A DNA stretch of 64,000 nucleotides from Lysobacter sp. FW306-1B-D06B (GCF_038446665.1 NZ_CP151802.1:1302001-1366000), one strand, 5' to 3'; positions 1 to 8,547 are shown, counted from the stretch's first letter. The notes: generated by a model from the sequence alone, not told the origin. Program-made: numbers and translations.

Positions 1-84
1 GCGCTCGACCCGCGCGCCGATGGGCGCGAAGGGCCACAGGGTGTCGTCGAGGTCGAGGGTGATCGCGCGGACGGGGGAAGCCAT
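1..84 (-). CDS. HAD-superfamily hydrolase, N-terminus only
   Basis: Only the first 28 codons are in the window; the gene continues beyond the left edge. The reverse strand starts with ATG at 84 and reads MASPVRAITLDLDDTLWPF. DLDDTLW is HAD motif I, where the first Asp is the nucleophile in known family members and the second is the acid/base. Most HAD proteins of this kind are phosphatases acting on small phosphorylated substrates, but the substrate cannot be told from this fragment. Confidence 0.75.
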   Translation of the reverse strand, partial: MASPVRAITLDLDDTLWPFAPIGARVER

Positions 85-323
85 TCCCCGATTTTAGCCT
101 TACTGCGCCGCCTGCCCGTTCGTCGCATGCGCGAGCCCGCGAGACGGGGTTTGCGGACGCGGTCCCGGTTCCCCGGTGCGCGGGGGTGTATCCAGCTCAC
201 GGCACGCGCGGAGCCCGTTCCGGCCCACCGGCGTGCGTGCCGACGGCCCTGTCGCCGGGCGCGCCCAGGACGGCTCGCGCGCCGCGGTCCACGGCGGCTT
301 GTGCCGCCTCAAGGAGGAAAGTC

Positions 324-554
324 ATGCGCATTCCACGCCGATCCACGCTCGCCCGCCTGCTGGGCATCGCCGCGCTGGTGCTGGTGCTCGCCGGCACCGC
401 CAGCGCCGGACGTTGGCCCTACATCCAGACGTTCTACGACGAAGCCGGCAACGCGGTGGGCTGGCAGATCGGCCACTGCGACAACAGCTACAGCTTCCAC
501 GGCGTGCGCACGCCGGTGTACACGATCGAACGGTTGCAGTGCCCGGATCTGTAG
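324..554 (+). CDS. Small secreted protein, DUF6289-like
   Basis: A 76-residue protein. The start is fixed by a strong ribosome-binding site, AAGGAGG, at 311-317. Residues 1-28 form a clear Sec signal peptide: basic MRIPRR, a Leu/Ala/Val core, and an AxA-type end at TASA. The mature part is about 48 residues with WPYIQTFYDEAGNAVGWQIG and two Cys, which could form one disulfide. This 'YxxxGWxxxxC' pattern resembles the DUF6289 family of tiny exported proteins, whose function is unknown. The family name is from memory of the pattern and not certain. Confidence 0.7.
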   Translation: MRIPRRSTLARLLGIAALVLVLAGTASAGRWPYIQTFYDEAGNAVGWQIGHCDNSYSFHGVRTPVYTIERLQCPDL

Positions 555-768
555 TTTTTCGCTCCCTCCCCTGCTTGCAGGGGTGAGGAGGGACGTTTGC
601 GCGCCACTGGCGCGCGTCCCGACGAACGCCTCCGGGCTGTGCCCGGAGGCCGCGGGGTTGGGGAGGGGTGAAGTGCACAGCGCAGGAGCCTGACCGCGAG
701 CATCACTGCATTGCTCTCCCCGAGCCCTCACCCCAACCCCTCTCCCGCAAGCGGGAGAGGGGCTCAAC
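555..768. repeat. Cluster of intergenic hairpin repeats
   Basis: Two repeat types sit side by side. The first (about 564-670) starts with a CCCCTGC/GCAGGGG hairpin near 573-588 and contains further GC-rich palindromes. The second (724-768) is a long hairpin described separately. A diverged copy of the second lies at 16785-16823. Such palindromes are widespread between genes in xanthomonads and can act as bidirectional terminators. No gene is supported here. Confidence 0.6.
737..762. terminator. Repeat-derived hairpin after the AI-2E family gene
   Basis: CCCCTCTCCCGC, two A residues, then GCGGGAGAGGGG gives a perfect 12-bp stem. It lies 30 bp past the stop of the leftward gene at 793 and could end that transcript. 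There is no long T run, so factor-independent termination is inference. Confidence 0.5.
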
Positions 769-792
769 GCGGGATAGGGCCCATGACGAGGC

Positions 793-1923
793 TCACTCCA
801 ACAACTTCGCCCACCCCGTCAGCCCCTCGATGCGCGCCAGCACCAGCTTCACGCACACGAGCATCGGCACCGCCAGCAGCAGGCCGACGATGCCCCACAG
901 CCAGCCGAACACCATCAGCGCCAGGATCAGCACCAGCGGCGACAAGCGCATGCTGCGGCCGAGCACGATCGGCGTGATGATCTGGCTTTCCAGCGTGTGC
1001 AGCGCCAGGTACAGGCCCGCCGGCAGCAGCGACGGCCACAGTTCGTCGAAGGCGACGAACCCCATCAGCAGCATGATGACGATGCCGATCAACGGACCGA
1101 CATACGGCGCGAAGTTGAGGATCGCCGCCATCGTGCCCCACAGCAGCGCTTCCTGCATCGGCACGCCCAGCCAGTACAGCGAACCGGCCAGCGCCAGGCC
1201 CACGCCGGTGTTGATCACGGTGATGGTGAGCACGTAGCGCGAGATCGCGCGCTCGATCGAAGTGAGGATGTCCACCGTCAGCTTCTTCTGCTGGCGCGTG
1301 GGCAGCAGCGCCATCGCGTTGCGCTGCAACTGTTGGCCGTAGACCATGAAGAAGAACGTCAGCAGCACCACCGCCAGCACCGAAGCCACGCGTCGCGGCG
1401 TCGCGGTCAGCGCCTTGTAGGGCTCGTTGAGTTCGGTGCGGATCACCTGCACGGGTTTGCTGGTGCTTTCGCCACCGGCCGCACGCGCGATGTTCTGCGC
1501 GGCCTTGTTCGCATCGAGCATCGGCTTGGTCAGGTCGCGCAGCTTCGGCGCGATCTGCTTCATCTCGCGCGGCACCTGGCGCACCCACTCGCTGGCCGGC
1601 TCGATCAGCTGATTGCCCAGCGCACCGGCCGCGGCCAATCCGCCCAGCAGCACCAGCAGCGCGCCGAGGAAGCGCGGCACGTACAAACGTTGCAGCCCGC
1701 GCAGGATGGGGTTGCCGATCAGCGCGAAGAACATCGCCAGCAGGATCGGCAGGATCAGCTCCTGCGCCGCCCACAGCGTGAATCCGACCGCGAGCGTCGC
1801 CAGCACCATCGCCGCGCTCGAGGAGCGCGGACGCGGCGAGACGGGACTGGGAGGAAGTTCGTCGCCTTCGTCGGCGTGGACGATGTCGTCGGAGGCGGGA
1901 GGCGCCGGTGGCAGCGCGCTCAT
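793..1923 (-). CDS. AI-2E family transporter (PerM-like membrane protein)
   Basis: A 376-residue polytopic inner-membrane protein. A Pro/Asp-rich cytoplasmic tail of about 45 residues is followed by hydrophobic segments, a soluble helical region at about 115-190, and a second block of membrane helices containing NFAPYVGPLIG and the ending LLLAVPMLVCVKLVL. This is the arrangement of the AI-2E transporter family (PF01594, usually about 350 residues). Members have been linked to autoinducer-2 export or Na+/H+ exchange, so the substrate is open. The start ATG overlaps the stop of the upstream gene by 4 bp (ATGA), so the two are translationally coupled. It is the last gene of a leftward set. Confidence 0.88.
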   Translation of the reverse strand: MSALPPAPPASDDIVHADEGDELPPSPVSPRPRSSSAAMVLATLAVGFTLWAAQELILPILLAMFFALIGNPILRGLQRLYVPRFLGALLVLLGGLAAAGALGNQLIEPASEWVRQVPREMKQIAPKLRDLTKPMLDANKAAQNIARAAGGESTSKPVQVIRTELNEPYKALTATPRRVASVLAVVLLTFFFMVYGQQLQRNAMALLPTRQQKKLTVDILTSIERAISRYVLTITVINTGVGLALAGSLYWLGVPMQEALLWGTMAAILNFAPYVGPLIGIVIMLLMGFVAFDELWPSLLPAGLYLALHTLESQIITPIVLGRSMRLSPLVLILALMVFGWLWGIVGLLLAVPMLVCVKLVLARIEGLTGWAKLLE

Positions 1924-2417
1924 GGCGCCACCTGGTCGACCGTGGCGGTGCGCGCCGCGCGCATGCGTAGTTCGGCCTGCGCCAGCGCGAGCGCTTCGTC
2001 GACCTCGCCAGGCGGCGCGACCGCGTCGGGCGGCACCGCGCGCTGCGCGAAACCGGCCCCGGTCGCCGAGGTTTCCGCCGCTTCGGCCTGCACCTGTTCG
2101 TTCGCCTCCGTCGCTTCCTCGGCGGCGACCTTCGCGCTGCCGCCCGCGACCAGGCTGGCGACCATCGACACCATCTGCATCAGCCCGCCGCTCTTGCCGA
2201 TCGCACGCAGCGGCTCGGCGCGACCGACCACGAAGCCGCTCACCAGCCCCGCCGTCACGATGCGCCACGGCGTCCACGCCGCAAGCCACGACGACTTGAG
2301 CTGGCCCAGGTCGGCGGCGACGGTGCGCTCCCTCTCCTCGAGCACGTCCTCGGCCTGGTGAACCTTGGCGACGAGCTGCTTGAAGCTCAGCGTCTTATGG
2401 GGTTTGCGGTCGGCCAT
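1920..2417 (-). CDS. Uncharacterised small membrane protein
   Basis: A 165-residue protein I do not recognise by family. The first 50 residues are charged and likely helical (KVHQAEDVLEERERTV). Two short hydrophobic segments follow (about 51-66 and 78-93). The rest is an Ala/Glu-rich, low-complexity tail. It starts 2 bp after the stop of the holin-like gene and overlaps the AI-2E family gene by 4 bp. That tight packing and the shared membrane theme suggest a role beside the DUF883 and holin-like proteins, possibly envelope stress. That is inference. Confidence 0.72.
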   Translation of the reverse strand: MADRKPHKTLSFKQLVAKVHQAEDVLEERERTVAADLGQLKSSWLAAWTPWRIVTAGLVSGFVVGRAEPLRAIGKSGGLMQMVSMVASLVAGGSAKVAAEEATEANEQVQAEAAETSATGAGFAQRAVPPDAVAPPGEVDEALALAQAELRMRAARTATVDQVAP

Positions 2418-2419
2418 GG

Positions 2420-2968
2420 TCAGGGCGGAGTGATGTGGGTGCCGTTGCCGGAGTTCTTCAGCTTCTCGGCATCCTGCCGCAGATCCTGCGCCGCCGCGCG
2501 CGCCGACTCGGCGGAGTCGGGCGTGGGCATGAGGTCGGCCAGCTCGCCGATGCCCAACCGCGCCAGCTGACGGCGCGTGGCCTGCATGCGTGTGTATTCG
2601 AAATAGTGCGCCGCGCGCAGTCCGGCGTAGACGGTGACGACAAGGCTCAGGCCCGCGGCGATCAGCATCGAAACCAGCCACGAGATGCCGAAGCTGCGCA
2701 GCAGCGCCACCAGCGTGGCCATCAGGAACAGCCACGCCGAGGCGCCGAACACCACCGCCACACCGGCGAAGGTCAGCGCACGCCCCAGCGCGCTGCGTGC
2801 CAGCGACAGGTCCGCGGCCACCAGCGTGCGGAACGCACGCGCCGAATCGGCCGCCGCCCCCAGGCTGGCCTTTGCCGTACTGCCGATGTCGCGCAGCGAC
2901 TCGGCCAGGTCCGGCGGCGGTGGCGCCGCCGGGTCTTCGTGTTCGCGACGCTCGTCGGCCTCGCTCAC
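2420..2968 (-). CDS. Phage-holin-family membrane protein (YqjE-like)
   Basis: A 182-residue protein with two strong transmembrane segments at about 63-92 and 96-118, between an acidic/Pro-rich N-terminus and a charged C-terminal helical tail. This matches chromosomally encoded 'phage holin family' proteins of the YqjE type, which are typically found beside DUF883/YqjD genes, as here. No phage genes surround it, so it is not a prophage holin. The gap to the upstream DUF883 gene is only 6 bp, indicating an operon. Confidence 0.78.
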   Translation of the reverse strand: MSEADERREHEDPAAPPPPDLAESLRDIGSTAKASLGAAADSARAFRTLVAADLSLARSALGRALTFAGVAVVFGASAWLFLMATLVALLRSFGISWLVSMLIAAGLSLVVTVYAGLRAAHYFEYTRMQATRRQLARLGIGELADLMPTPDSAESARAAAQDLRQDAEKLKNSGNGTHITPP

Positions 2969-2974
2969 GGGGGC

Positions 2975-3394
2975 TTACTTGTCGCCGCTGCGGGCGAGCT
3001 TGGCGAGGATCCATCCCGCCGCGAAGGCCACGCCGAAGGAGGCCAGCGGACGTTCGCGGATCAGTTCGGCGGCGCTGTCGACCAGATCGCGGCCCTTGTC
3101 CATGAGCGCGTCCATCTGCTCGCGCGCGGCACCGCCGGCGTTCTCCGCCGCGGCGATTCCGGCCAGCGCGCTGTCGGCCAGGTCCGCCTTGACGTGGGCC
3201 TTGCCCACGCGCAGTTCTTCGCCCGCTGCCGCGGCGGCACCGCGCAGCGCGGAGCCCGCATCGCTGGCGGCCTGTTTCACATGACCGCCGGCCTCGCTGA
3301 GGTTGCTGCGCAGGCCGTCGCGGTAGCTCGCGGCGCCGGAGGCTGCCGAGCTGTTGTCGCCGGGGTTGGTGGGATCGGTGGGGCTGGTGTTCAT
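2975..3394 (-). CDS. DUF883/YqjD-like membrane-anchored protein
   Basis: A 139-residue protein. I chose the ATG at 3394 because AGGAG lies 8 bp upstream; an in-frame start farther upstream has no such site. A long Ala-rich amphipathic helix (about 30-110) precedes a C-terminal hydrophobic anchor with the RERPLASFGVAFAAGWIL pattern. RERP-x(4)-GxxxGxxxG-type anchors are typical of the ElaB/YqjD/DUF883 family, whose E. coli members tether to the inner membrane and associate with ribosomes in stationary phase. It is followed directly by the holin-like gene, as yqjD-yqjE are in other proteobacteria. Confidence 0.82.
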   Translation of the reverse strand: MNTSPTDPTNPGDNSSAASGAASYRDGLRSNLSEAGGHVKQAASDAGSALRGAAAAAGEELRVGKAHVKADLADSALAGIAAAENAGGAAREQMDALMDKGRDLVDSAAELIRERPLASFGVAFAAGWILAKLARSGDK

Positions 3395-3446
3395 CGAACG
3401 GCTCCTGTGTGACTGGGTATTGCGGATCCGCACCGCCGCCACGGCG

Positions 3447-4877
3447 TCACTGCATCAGCAGGTCGGCCGAGCGGTTGCTGCGGAGAATGCGGAGCACCAA
3501 CTGTGCAGGACGCTGCGTGAAGCTCGCGCGGAAGCCCGGCAGATCATCGAAATTGCCCGTGTTGGACGCGATCACCACGTCGTCCTTGCGCAAACGGTTC
3601 GCTTCGGCGCGGCTGCCGCTGGCAACGGACGCCACCATCACGCCGGATAGACCTGCCTGACGCAGGCGCTCGGGCAATTCAGCGAACACCGCCCCCGACA
3701 GGCGCGGATCCAGTTCCAGGCCCTGGAACGACTTGGGCTGCTCGCGCAGCGACGCATTGAGCGTCAGCGGCTTGCCGTCGCGGCGCACGTCCAGCGCGAT
3801 GCGGCTGCCCACGGCCTGCAGGCCTTCGTAGTTGCGCAGTTCGTCGTGGCTGTCGATGCGCTCGCCGTTGGCGGCAAGGATCACATCGCCCACCTTGACG
3901 CCCGCCGCCGCCGCCGCGCTGCCGGAGAACACCTGCGTCACCACCGCGCCGCGCGTCTCGCTCAGGCCCAGCGCCTTGGCGAGGCGGTCGTCCACGTCCT
4001 GCGACTCCAAACCCAGCGAGCCGCGGATCACCACGCCGTTGTTGGCGATCAGCTGGCCCATGATGTTGCGCGCCAGGCTCGTGGGAATGGCGAAGCCCAG
4101 CCCGATATTGCCCGCCATCGAACCGCGCGGATTGAAGCTGGCGGTGTTGATGCCCACCAGCTCGCCGTTGAGGTTCACCAGCGCGCCGCCGGAATTGCCC
4201 GGATTGATCGACGCGTCGGTCTGGATGAAGTTCTGGAAGCCCAGCCCGCGCAGGCCCGTGCGCCCCACCGCCGAGACGATGCCGGACGTCACCGTCTGGC
4301 CGATCCCGAACGGATTGCCCACCGCCACCACGAAGTCGCCCACGCGCAACGCGCTGGAATCGGCCATCGGCAGCGCGGTCAGGTTCGAAGCGTTGATGCG
4401 CATCAGCGCCACGTCGGTGTCGGGATCGGAGCCCACGAAGTCGGCCGTGAGCGTGCGCCCGTCGGCCAGCGTCACGGACACCTCATCGGCCCCTTCGATC
4501 ACGTGGTGGTTGGTCAGCACGTAGCCGCGCTGCGCGTCGACGATCACGCCCGAGCCCAGCGACTCGTTGATCCGCTCCTGGCTCAGCTCCGGGAACATGC
4601 GCCGGAACATCGGATCGTTGCCGAACGGGCTCACCCGCACGCGCTGCTTGGTGTGCACGCTCACCACCGCCGGCGTCACCTTGGCCAGCATCGGCGCCAG
4701 CGAGGGCAACGGCTGCCCGCCCACGATCGCCGGCAGCGCGGCCACGGTCGGCGTGGTCACGGCGGTCGCCGGGGCGGCCTGGGCGGGCGCCTCCAGGCCG
4801 TCGCGCACCGCGATGGCGACGAAGCCACCGAAGGCGGCGGCGAGGGACAGGGTGAGCAAGGTCGGCAGAGGGCGCAT
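3447..4877 (-). CDS. Do-family periplasmic serine endoprotease (DegP/DegQ type)
   Basis: A 476-residue HtrA protease/chaperone for misfolded envelope proteins. The chosen ATG at 4877 gives a membrane-targeting N-terminus (MRPLPTLLTLSLAAAFGGF); an upstream in-frame extension has no signal character. The trypsin-like domain has the full triad: His125 in TNHHV, Asp155 in DTDVAL and Ser229 in GNSGGAL. A PDZ domain follows at about 255-345 (GAVVTQVFSGSAAAAAGVKVGD), then a shorter second PDZ-like region to the C-terminus. Length fits DegP/DegQ; I cannot separate the two, or MucD, from sequence alone. It heads the leftward set, 52 bp before the DUF883 gene. Transcription from here through the AI-2E family gene as one unit is plausible. 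Confidence 0.92.
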   Translation of the reverse strand: MRPLPTLLTLSLAAAFGGFVAIAVRDGLEAPAQAAPATAVTTPTVAALPAIVGGQPLPSLAPMLAKVTPAVVSVHTKQRVRVSPFGNDPMFRRMFPELSQERINESLGSGVIVDAQRGYVLTNHHVIEGADEVSVTLADGRTLTADFVGSDPDTDVALMRINASNLTALPMADSSALRVGDFVVAVGNPFGIGQTVTSGIVSAVGRTGLRGLGFQNFIQTDASINPGNSGGALVNLNGELVGINTASFNPRGSMAGNIGLGFAIPTSLARNIMGQLIANNGVVIRGSLGLESQDVDDRLAKALGLSETRGAVVTQVFSGSAAAAAGVKVGDVILAANGERIDSHDELRNYEGLQAVGSRIALDVRRDGKPLTLNASLREQPKSFQGLELDPRLSGAVFAELPERLRQAGLSGVMVASVASGSRAEANRLRKDDVVIASNTGNFDDLPGFRASFTQRPAQLVLRILRSNRSADLLMQ

Positions 4878-5118
4878 CGCGTCGTTCTGGGAAAAGGTGA
4901 ATGGGCGTGGGAGGCGTCGGCAACGGGGCACCGCGTCCCCACCGCGGAGACGGCCAGTGTCCGTGAACGGCATTAAATATGCGATGAAGTTTTGCCCCTC
5001 CAAGGCCCGATCCAAGCGTGCCGACGGTGCGTCGTGCACGTTTGCACGGAGGCGGCAAGCGTGCGAATCAAGCTGCTTGACCGCCATCACAGTGATGTGA
5101 CTGCCATCAAAAAAATCG

Positions 5119-5147
5119 TTGACACTTCCCGGGGCCGGGGGTAGCTT
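5119..5147 (+). promoter_or_regulatory. Predicted sigma70 promoter of nrdJa
   Basis: TTGACA at 5119-5124 is a perfect -35 element. After exactly 17 bp comes TAGCTT at 5142-5147 as a -10 element. Transcription would start near 5154, about 290 nt before the nrdJa ATG. Confidence 0.6.
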
Positions 5148-5162
5148 GAGCCTTCGCTGCCG

Positions 5163-5178
5163 CCACTACATCTAGTGG
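5163..5178. promoter_or_regulatory. Putative NrdR box
   Basis: CCACTACATCTAGTGG is an inverted repeat with arms CCACTA and TAGTGG. It keeps the CACTA/TAGTG core of the NrdR consensus (ACACTATATATAGTGT) and matches 12 of its 16 positions. It lies just after the predicted transcription start of the reductase gene, where a bound repressor could block RNA polymerase. NrdR sites usually come in pairs; I did not find a convincing second one. Confidence 0.55.
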
Positions 5179-5444
5179 TCATGGCGGTGGCGAGGGCCCA
5201 AATTTGGGGTTCCGTGCTTGGAGTTGCTTGACTGGCGGCGCTTTCGGGGGAGGGCGCATGGCGGAGCAGGATGAGCGGAGATTTCCAGAAAAACCCATGC
5301 CGTCGCGCCCGCTGAAAACGCGGTTGCGGGCATAGCCGTCGGCGGCCTCCAGGCACGTGGCCACGACGGTGCAGTACCCAACATAAGAATCCACCGGCGT
5401 GCCGGACCGATACGGCGACGCCACAGCAAGGAGACAGGACAGGC
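5179..5444 (+). other. Long untranslated leader of nrdJa
   Basis: About 265 nt between the NrdR-like box and the nrdJa start, with no gene I would defend. Because the enzyme should use adenosylcobalamin, I looked for a cobalamin riboswitch and did not see a convincing B12 box. AAGGAG at 5428-5433 is the ribosome-binding site of nrdJa. Confidence 0.4.
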
Positions 5445-7613
5445 ATGAGCACAGTGCGCCTCGAGGCGGTCAAGACAGCCGCGGCGGATCGGGCCGATCC
5501 CAACAGGGACGTCCCCATGCAGCCCGCCTCCCAGGACATCTGGGACAAGAAGTACCGGCTGAAGACCAAGACCGGCCAGGCGGTGGACGCGGACATCGAC
5601 GCCACCTACCAGCGCGTCGCCAAGGCCCTGGCCGAGGCCGAGCCCACCGCCGAAAAGCAGCAGTACTGGAACGAGCGTTTCGTCTGGGCGCTGCGCCGCG
5701 GGGCCATTCCCGCCGGCCGCATCACGTCCAACGCCGGCGCGCTGGAGCACAAGCCCGCCACCTCGACCATCAACTGCACCGTCTCGGGCACCATCGAAGA
5801 CTCGATGGACGGCATCCTGGAGAAGGTCCACGAAGCCGGCCTCACGCTGAAGGCCGGTTGCGGCATCGGCTACGAGTTCTCCACGCTGCGCCCGCGCGGC
5901 GCGTTCGTCGCCGGCGCCGGCGCGTACACCTCCGGGCCGATGTCCTTCATGGATATCTACGACAAGATGTGCTTCACCGTGTCCTCGGCCGGTGGCCGTC
6001 GCGGCGCGCAGATGGGCACGTTCGACGTCGCGCATCCCGATGTGAAGGACTTCATCCGCGCCAAGCGCGAAGACGGTCGCCTGCGCCAGTTCAACCTGTC
6101 GCTGCTGATCACCGACGGCTTCATGCAGGCGGTCGAAACCGACGCCGACTGGCCGCTGGTCTTCCCGGTGAACATCAAGGAGCGCGGCGACCTCGACATC
6201 GAAGACGCCACGCAGGTCGTGTGGCGCGAGTGGCCCACGCACCGCAACTACATCGTGCGCGACGACGGCCTGGTGGCCTGCAAGATCTACGGCCACATCC
6301 GTGCCCGTCATCTGTGGGACATGATCATGGTCTCGACGTACGACTACGCCGAGCCGGGCTTCATCCTCATCGACCGCGTCAACGAGATGAACAACAACTG
6401 GTGGTGCGAGAACATCCGCGCCACCAATCCGTGCGGCGAGCAGCCGCTGCCGGCGTACGGCGCGTGCCTGCTGGGCTCGGTCAACCTGACCAAGTTCGTG
6501 CGCGACGCGTTCACCGACAAGGCCTCCTTCGACTGGGAGGAATACAAGGAAGTCGTGCGCGTGTTCACCCGCATGCTCGACAACGTCGTCGAAGTGAACG
6601 GCCTGCCGCTTCCGCAGCAGCGCGAGGAGATCATGCGCAAGCGCCGCCACGGCATGGGCTTCCTCGGCCTGGGCTCCACGGTGACCATGCTGCGCATGAA
6701 GTACGGCAGCAAGGAATCGTGCGAGTTCACCGAGCGCATCGCCCAGGAAATGGCCGTGGCCGGCTGGGAAATGGGCCTGGCGCTGGCGAAGGAAAAGGGC
6801 GCCGCGCCGATCATGGAAGAGCGCTTCGAAGTCACCGCCGAGATGCTGCGCAAGCGTCCTGAAATGAAGAAGGACGGCTGGAAGATCGGCCAGGAGATCC
6901 CGGGCCGCGTCCTGCACGCCAAGTACAGCCGCTACATGCAGCGCATCGCCGAAGTCGCGCCGGAGCTGGTGGACGAGCTCGCCGAGACCGGCGCGCGCTT
7001 CACCCACCACAGCTCCATCGCGCCGACCGGCACGATCTCGCTGTCGCTGGCCAACAATGCCTCCAACGGCATCGAGCCCTCGTTCGCGCACCACTACAGC
7101 CGCAACGTGATCCGCGAAGGCAAGAAGTCCAAGGAAAAGGTCGACGTCTACAGCTTCGAGCTGCTGGCCTACCGCGAGCTCATCAACGCCAAGGCCATGC
7201 CCTTCGCCGAAGATGCCGGCGCGCAGCTGCCCGACTACTTCATCGCCGCCGACGACATCACGCCGAAGGAACACGTCGACGTGCAGGCCGCCGCGCAGAA
7301 GTGGGTGGACAGCTCCATCTCCAAGACCGCGAACGTGCCCACGGACTATCCGTACGAGCAGTTCAAGGACATCTACCGCTACGCGCACCAGCAGGGCCTG
7401 AAGGGCTGCACCACGTTCCGCTTCAATCCCGCCGCCTTCCAGGGCGTGCTGGTGAAGGAAGCCGACCTGGAGAACACCACCTACCGCTTCGAACTGGAAG
7501 ACGGCAGCGTGCTGGAAGTGAAGGGCAACGAACAGATCGAGTACGACGGTGAAATGCACACCGCCGCCAACCTGTTCGATGCACTGAAGGAAGGCTATTA
7601 CGGCAAGTTCTGA
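5445..7613 (+). CDS. nrdJ: Class II ribonucleotide reductase, large part (NrdJa)
   Basis: A 722-residue catalytic part of the adenosylcobalamin-dependent ribonucleotide reductase, which reduces ribonucleotides to deoxyribonucleotides with or without oxygen. The reductase barrel is recognisable from STINCTVSG (about residue 105-113), CFTVSSAGGRRGAQMG, the radical-cysteine motif NPCGEQPLP near residue 328, and the later GTISLSLANNASNGIEPSF. The start is supported by AAGGAG 11 bp upstream. The C-terminal redox-cysteine tail is absent from this polypeptide and is encoded in the separate gene at 8597-9391, as in Pseudomonas NrdJa/NrdJb. The class II assignment rests on this split arrangement and family likeness; no NrdB-like subunit gene is adjacent. 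Confidence 0.9.
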   Translation: MSTVRLEAVKTAAADRADPNRDVPMQPASQDIWDKKYRLKTKTGQAVDADIDATYQRVAKALAEAEPTAEKQQYWNERFVWALRRGAIPAGRITSNAGALEHKPATSTINCTVSGTIEDSMDGILEKVHEAGLTLKAGCGIGYEFSTLRPRGAFVAGAGAYTSGPMSFMDIYDKMCFTVSSAGGRRGAQMGTFDVAHPDVKDFIRAKREDGRLRQFNLSLLITDGFMQAVETDADWPLVFPVNIKERGDLDIEDATQVVWREWPTHRNYIVRDDGLVACKIYGHIRARHLWDMIMVSTYDYAEPGFILIDRVNEMNNNWWCENIRATNPCGEQPLPAYGACLLGSVNLTKFVRDAFTDKASFDWEEYKEVVRVFTRMLDNVVEVNGLPLPQQREEIMRKRRHGMGFLGLGSTVTMLRMKYGSKESCEFTERIAQEMAVAGWEMGLALAKEKGAAPIMEERFEVTAEMLRKRPEMKKDGWKIGQEIPGRVLHAKYSRYMQRIAEVAPELVDELAETGARFTHHSSIAPTGTISLSLANNASNGIEPSFAHHYSRNVIREGKKSKEKVDVYSFELLAYRELINAKAMPFAEDAGAQLPDYFIAADDITPKEHVDVQAAAQKWVDSSISKTANVPTDYPYEQFKDIYRYAHQQGLKGCTTFRFNPAAFQGVLVKEADLENTTYRFELEDGSVLEVKGNEQIEYDGEMHTAANLFDALKEGYYGKF

Positions 7614-7636
7614 CGTTCGTCATTTACGCGACGGAT

Positions 7637-7668
7637 GCTCGTCATTCCCGCGAAAGCGGGGGCAGTTG
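7637..7668. repeat. Dispersed palindromic repeat (GTCATTCCCGCG type)
   Basis: GTCATTCCCGCGAAAGCGGG at 7641-7660 contains the CCCGC/GCGGG hairpin of a repeat common in proteobacteria. A copy in the opposite orientation lies at about 59937-59958 (CTCCCGCCTACGCGGGAATG), at the 5' end of the alpha-glucuronidase gene. Here it follows the nrdJa stop and may form a 3' hairpin. Confidence 0.65.
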
Positions 7669-7903
7669 GGCCGCCGAATGGCGGCACTCTCCAGTGACTT
7701 CAGGGCTTTACCGGAAGAGCAAAGGCAGGAGGCGGCCCACCGCCTCCACGCAGAAGTACCGGCTTCAACGCCGTGGGCCGCTTCCGCGTTCATGTTCAGG
7801 CCCGCCGCGGGTATAGCATCGACTTCGCAACACGTGCTTTTGCTTTGTTCGACCCCGATTACCGAACCGCCAAACGAATGAGACGCCCGTCAGGAGGGCA
7901 AAC

Positions 7904-8503
7904 ATGAGCAATGGCAACGGAGTCACGGCGACCCTGACGCAGGCCGCCGAGAACGTGAAGGAAACCGTGACCAGCTTCAGCAGCGCCGTCATGGCGCGCG
8001 CCGACGATGCGGTGAAGACCGCGCGCAAGAAGGCCGACACCGCCAAGAAGGCGGCGAAGAAGGCCGTCGGCAATGCGAAGAAGAAGCTCGCCAAGGCCTC
8101 GGCGGACGCGAAGAAGGAAGTGGCGAACATTCGCCGCGAAGCCACGGCCGCCAAGAAGAAGGCAGCCAAGAAGGTCAAGGCCGCACGCAAGGCGGGCAAG
8201 ACCGCCGTCGCCAAAGCCAAGGGCACGGTCAAGCGCGACGTCGCCGCCGCCAAGCGCAAGGTTGCCAAGAAGACGACCACCGCGCGCAAGGCCGTGAAGA
8301 AAGCCGCCGCCAAGAAGGCCACGAAGAAGGCCGCAGCGAAGAAGACCGCGACCAAGCGCACCGCCACCCGCAAGGCGGCCGTGCGCAAGGCCGTGAAGAA
8401 ATCCGCCGCTACGACGGCGAAGAAGGCGCCGGCCCGCAAGGCCGTCGCGAAGAAGGCAGCCAAGCGACCCGCCAAGAAGGTTGCGAAGAAAGCTGCCAGG
8501 TAA
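7904..8503 (+). CDS. Histone H1-like Lys/Ala-rich nucleoprotein
   Basis: A 199-residue highly basic protein. Residues 1-35 are of ordinary composition and probably helical. The rest is built from imperfect KKAAKK, RKAV and TAKK repeats with no Trp, Tyr, Cys or His, like eukaryotic H1 tails and the bacterial AlgP/HctB class. Proteins of this type bind and compact DNA non-specifically. CAGGAGG lies just upstream of the ATG. The gene sits between the two parts of the class II ribonucleotide reductase, 290 bp after nrdJa, and is followed by a strong hairpin, so it may be transcribed with nrdJa. A link to DNA replication or nucleoid state is inference. Confidence 0.85.
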   Translation: MSNGNGVTATLTQAAENVKETVTSFSSAVMARADDAVKTARKKADTAKKAAKKAVGNAKKKLAKASADAKKEVANIRREATAAKKKAAKKVKAARKAGKTAVAKAKGTVKRDVAAAKRKVAKKTTTARKAVKKAAAKKATKKAAAKKTATKRTATRKAAVRKAVKKSAATTAKKAPARKAVAKKAAKRPAKKVAKKAAR

Positions 8504-8518
8504 CAGCAAGCCCCGATT

Positions 8519-8547
8519 GGTGGCCGCGCCCTCGCGGCGCGGCCACC
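8519..8547 (+). terminator. 12-bp hairpin after the histone-like gene
   Basis: GGTGGCCGCGCC pairs perfectly with GGCGCGGCCACC across a 5-nt loop, 15 bp past the stop. The following sequence is GCATTAAAC, without a T run. It could terminate, attenuate, or protect the upstream mRNA end before nrdJb. Confidence 0.6.

Noticed and set aside
2420-2968. Prophage lysis module
   Set aside because: The holin-like gene sits with DUF883 and protease genes and no phage structural, lysis or integrase genes are nearby.
5179-5444. Cobalamin riboswitch in the nrdJa leader
   Set aside because: The location is right for a B12-dependent enzyme, but I could not find a B12 box or the expected conserved core.
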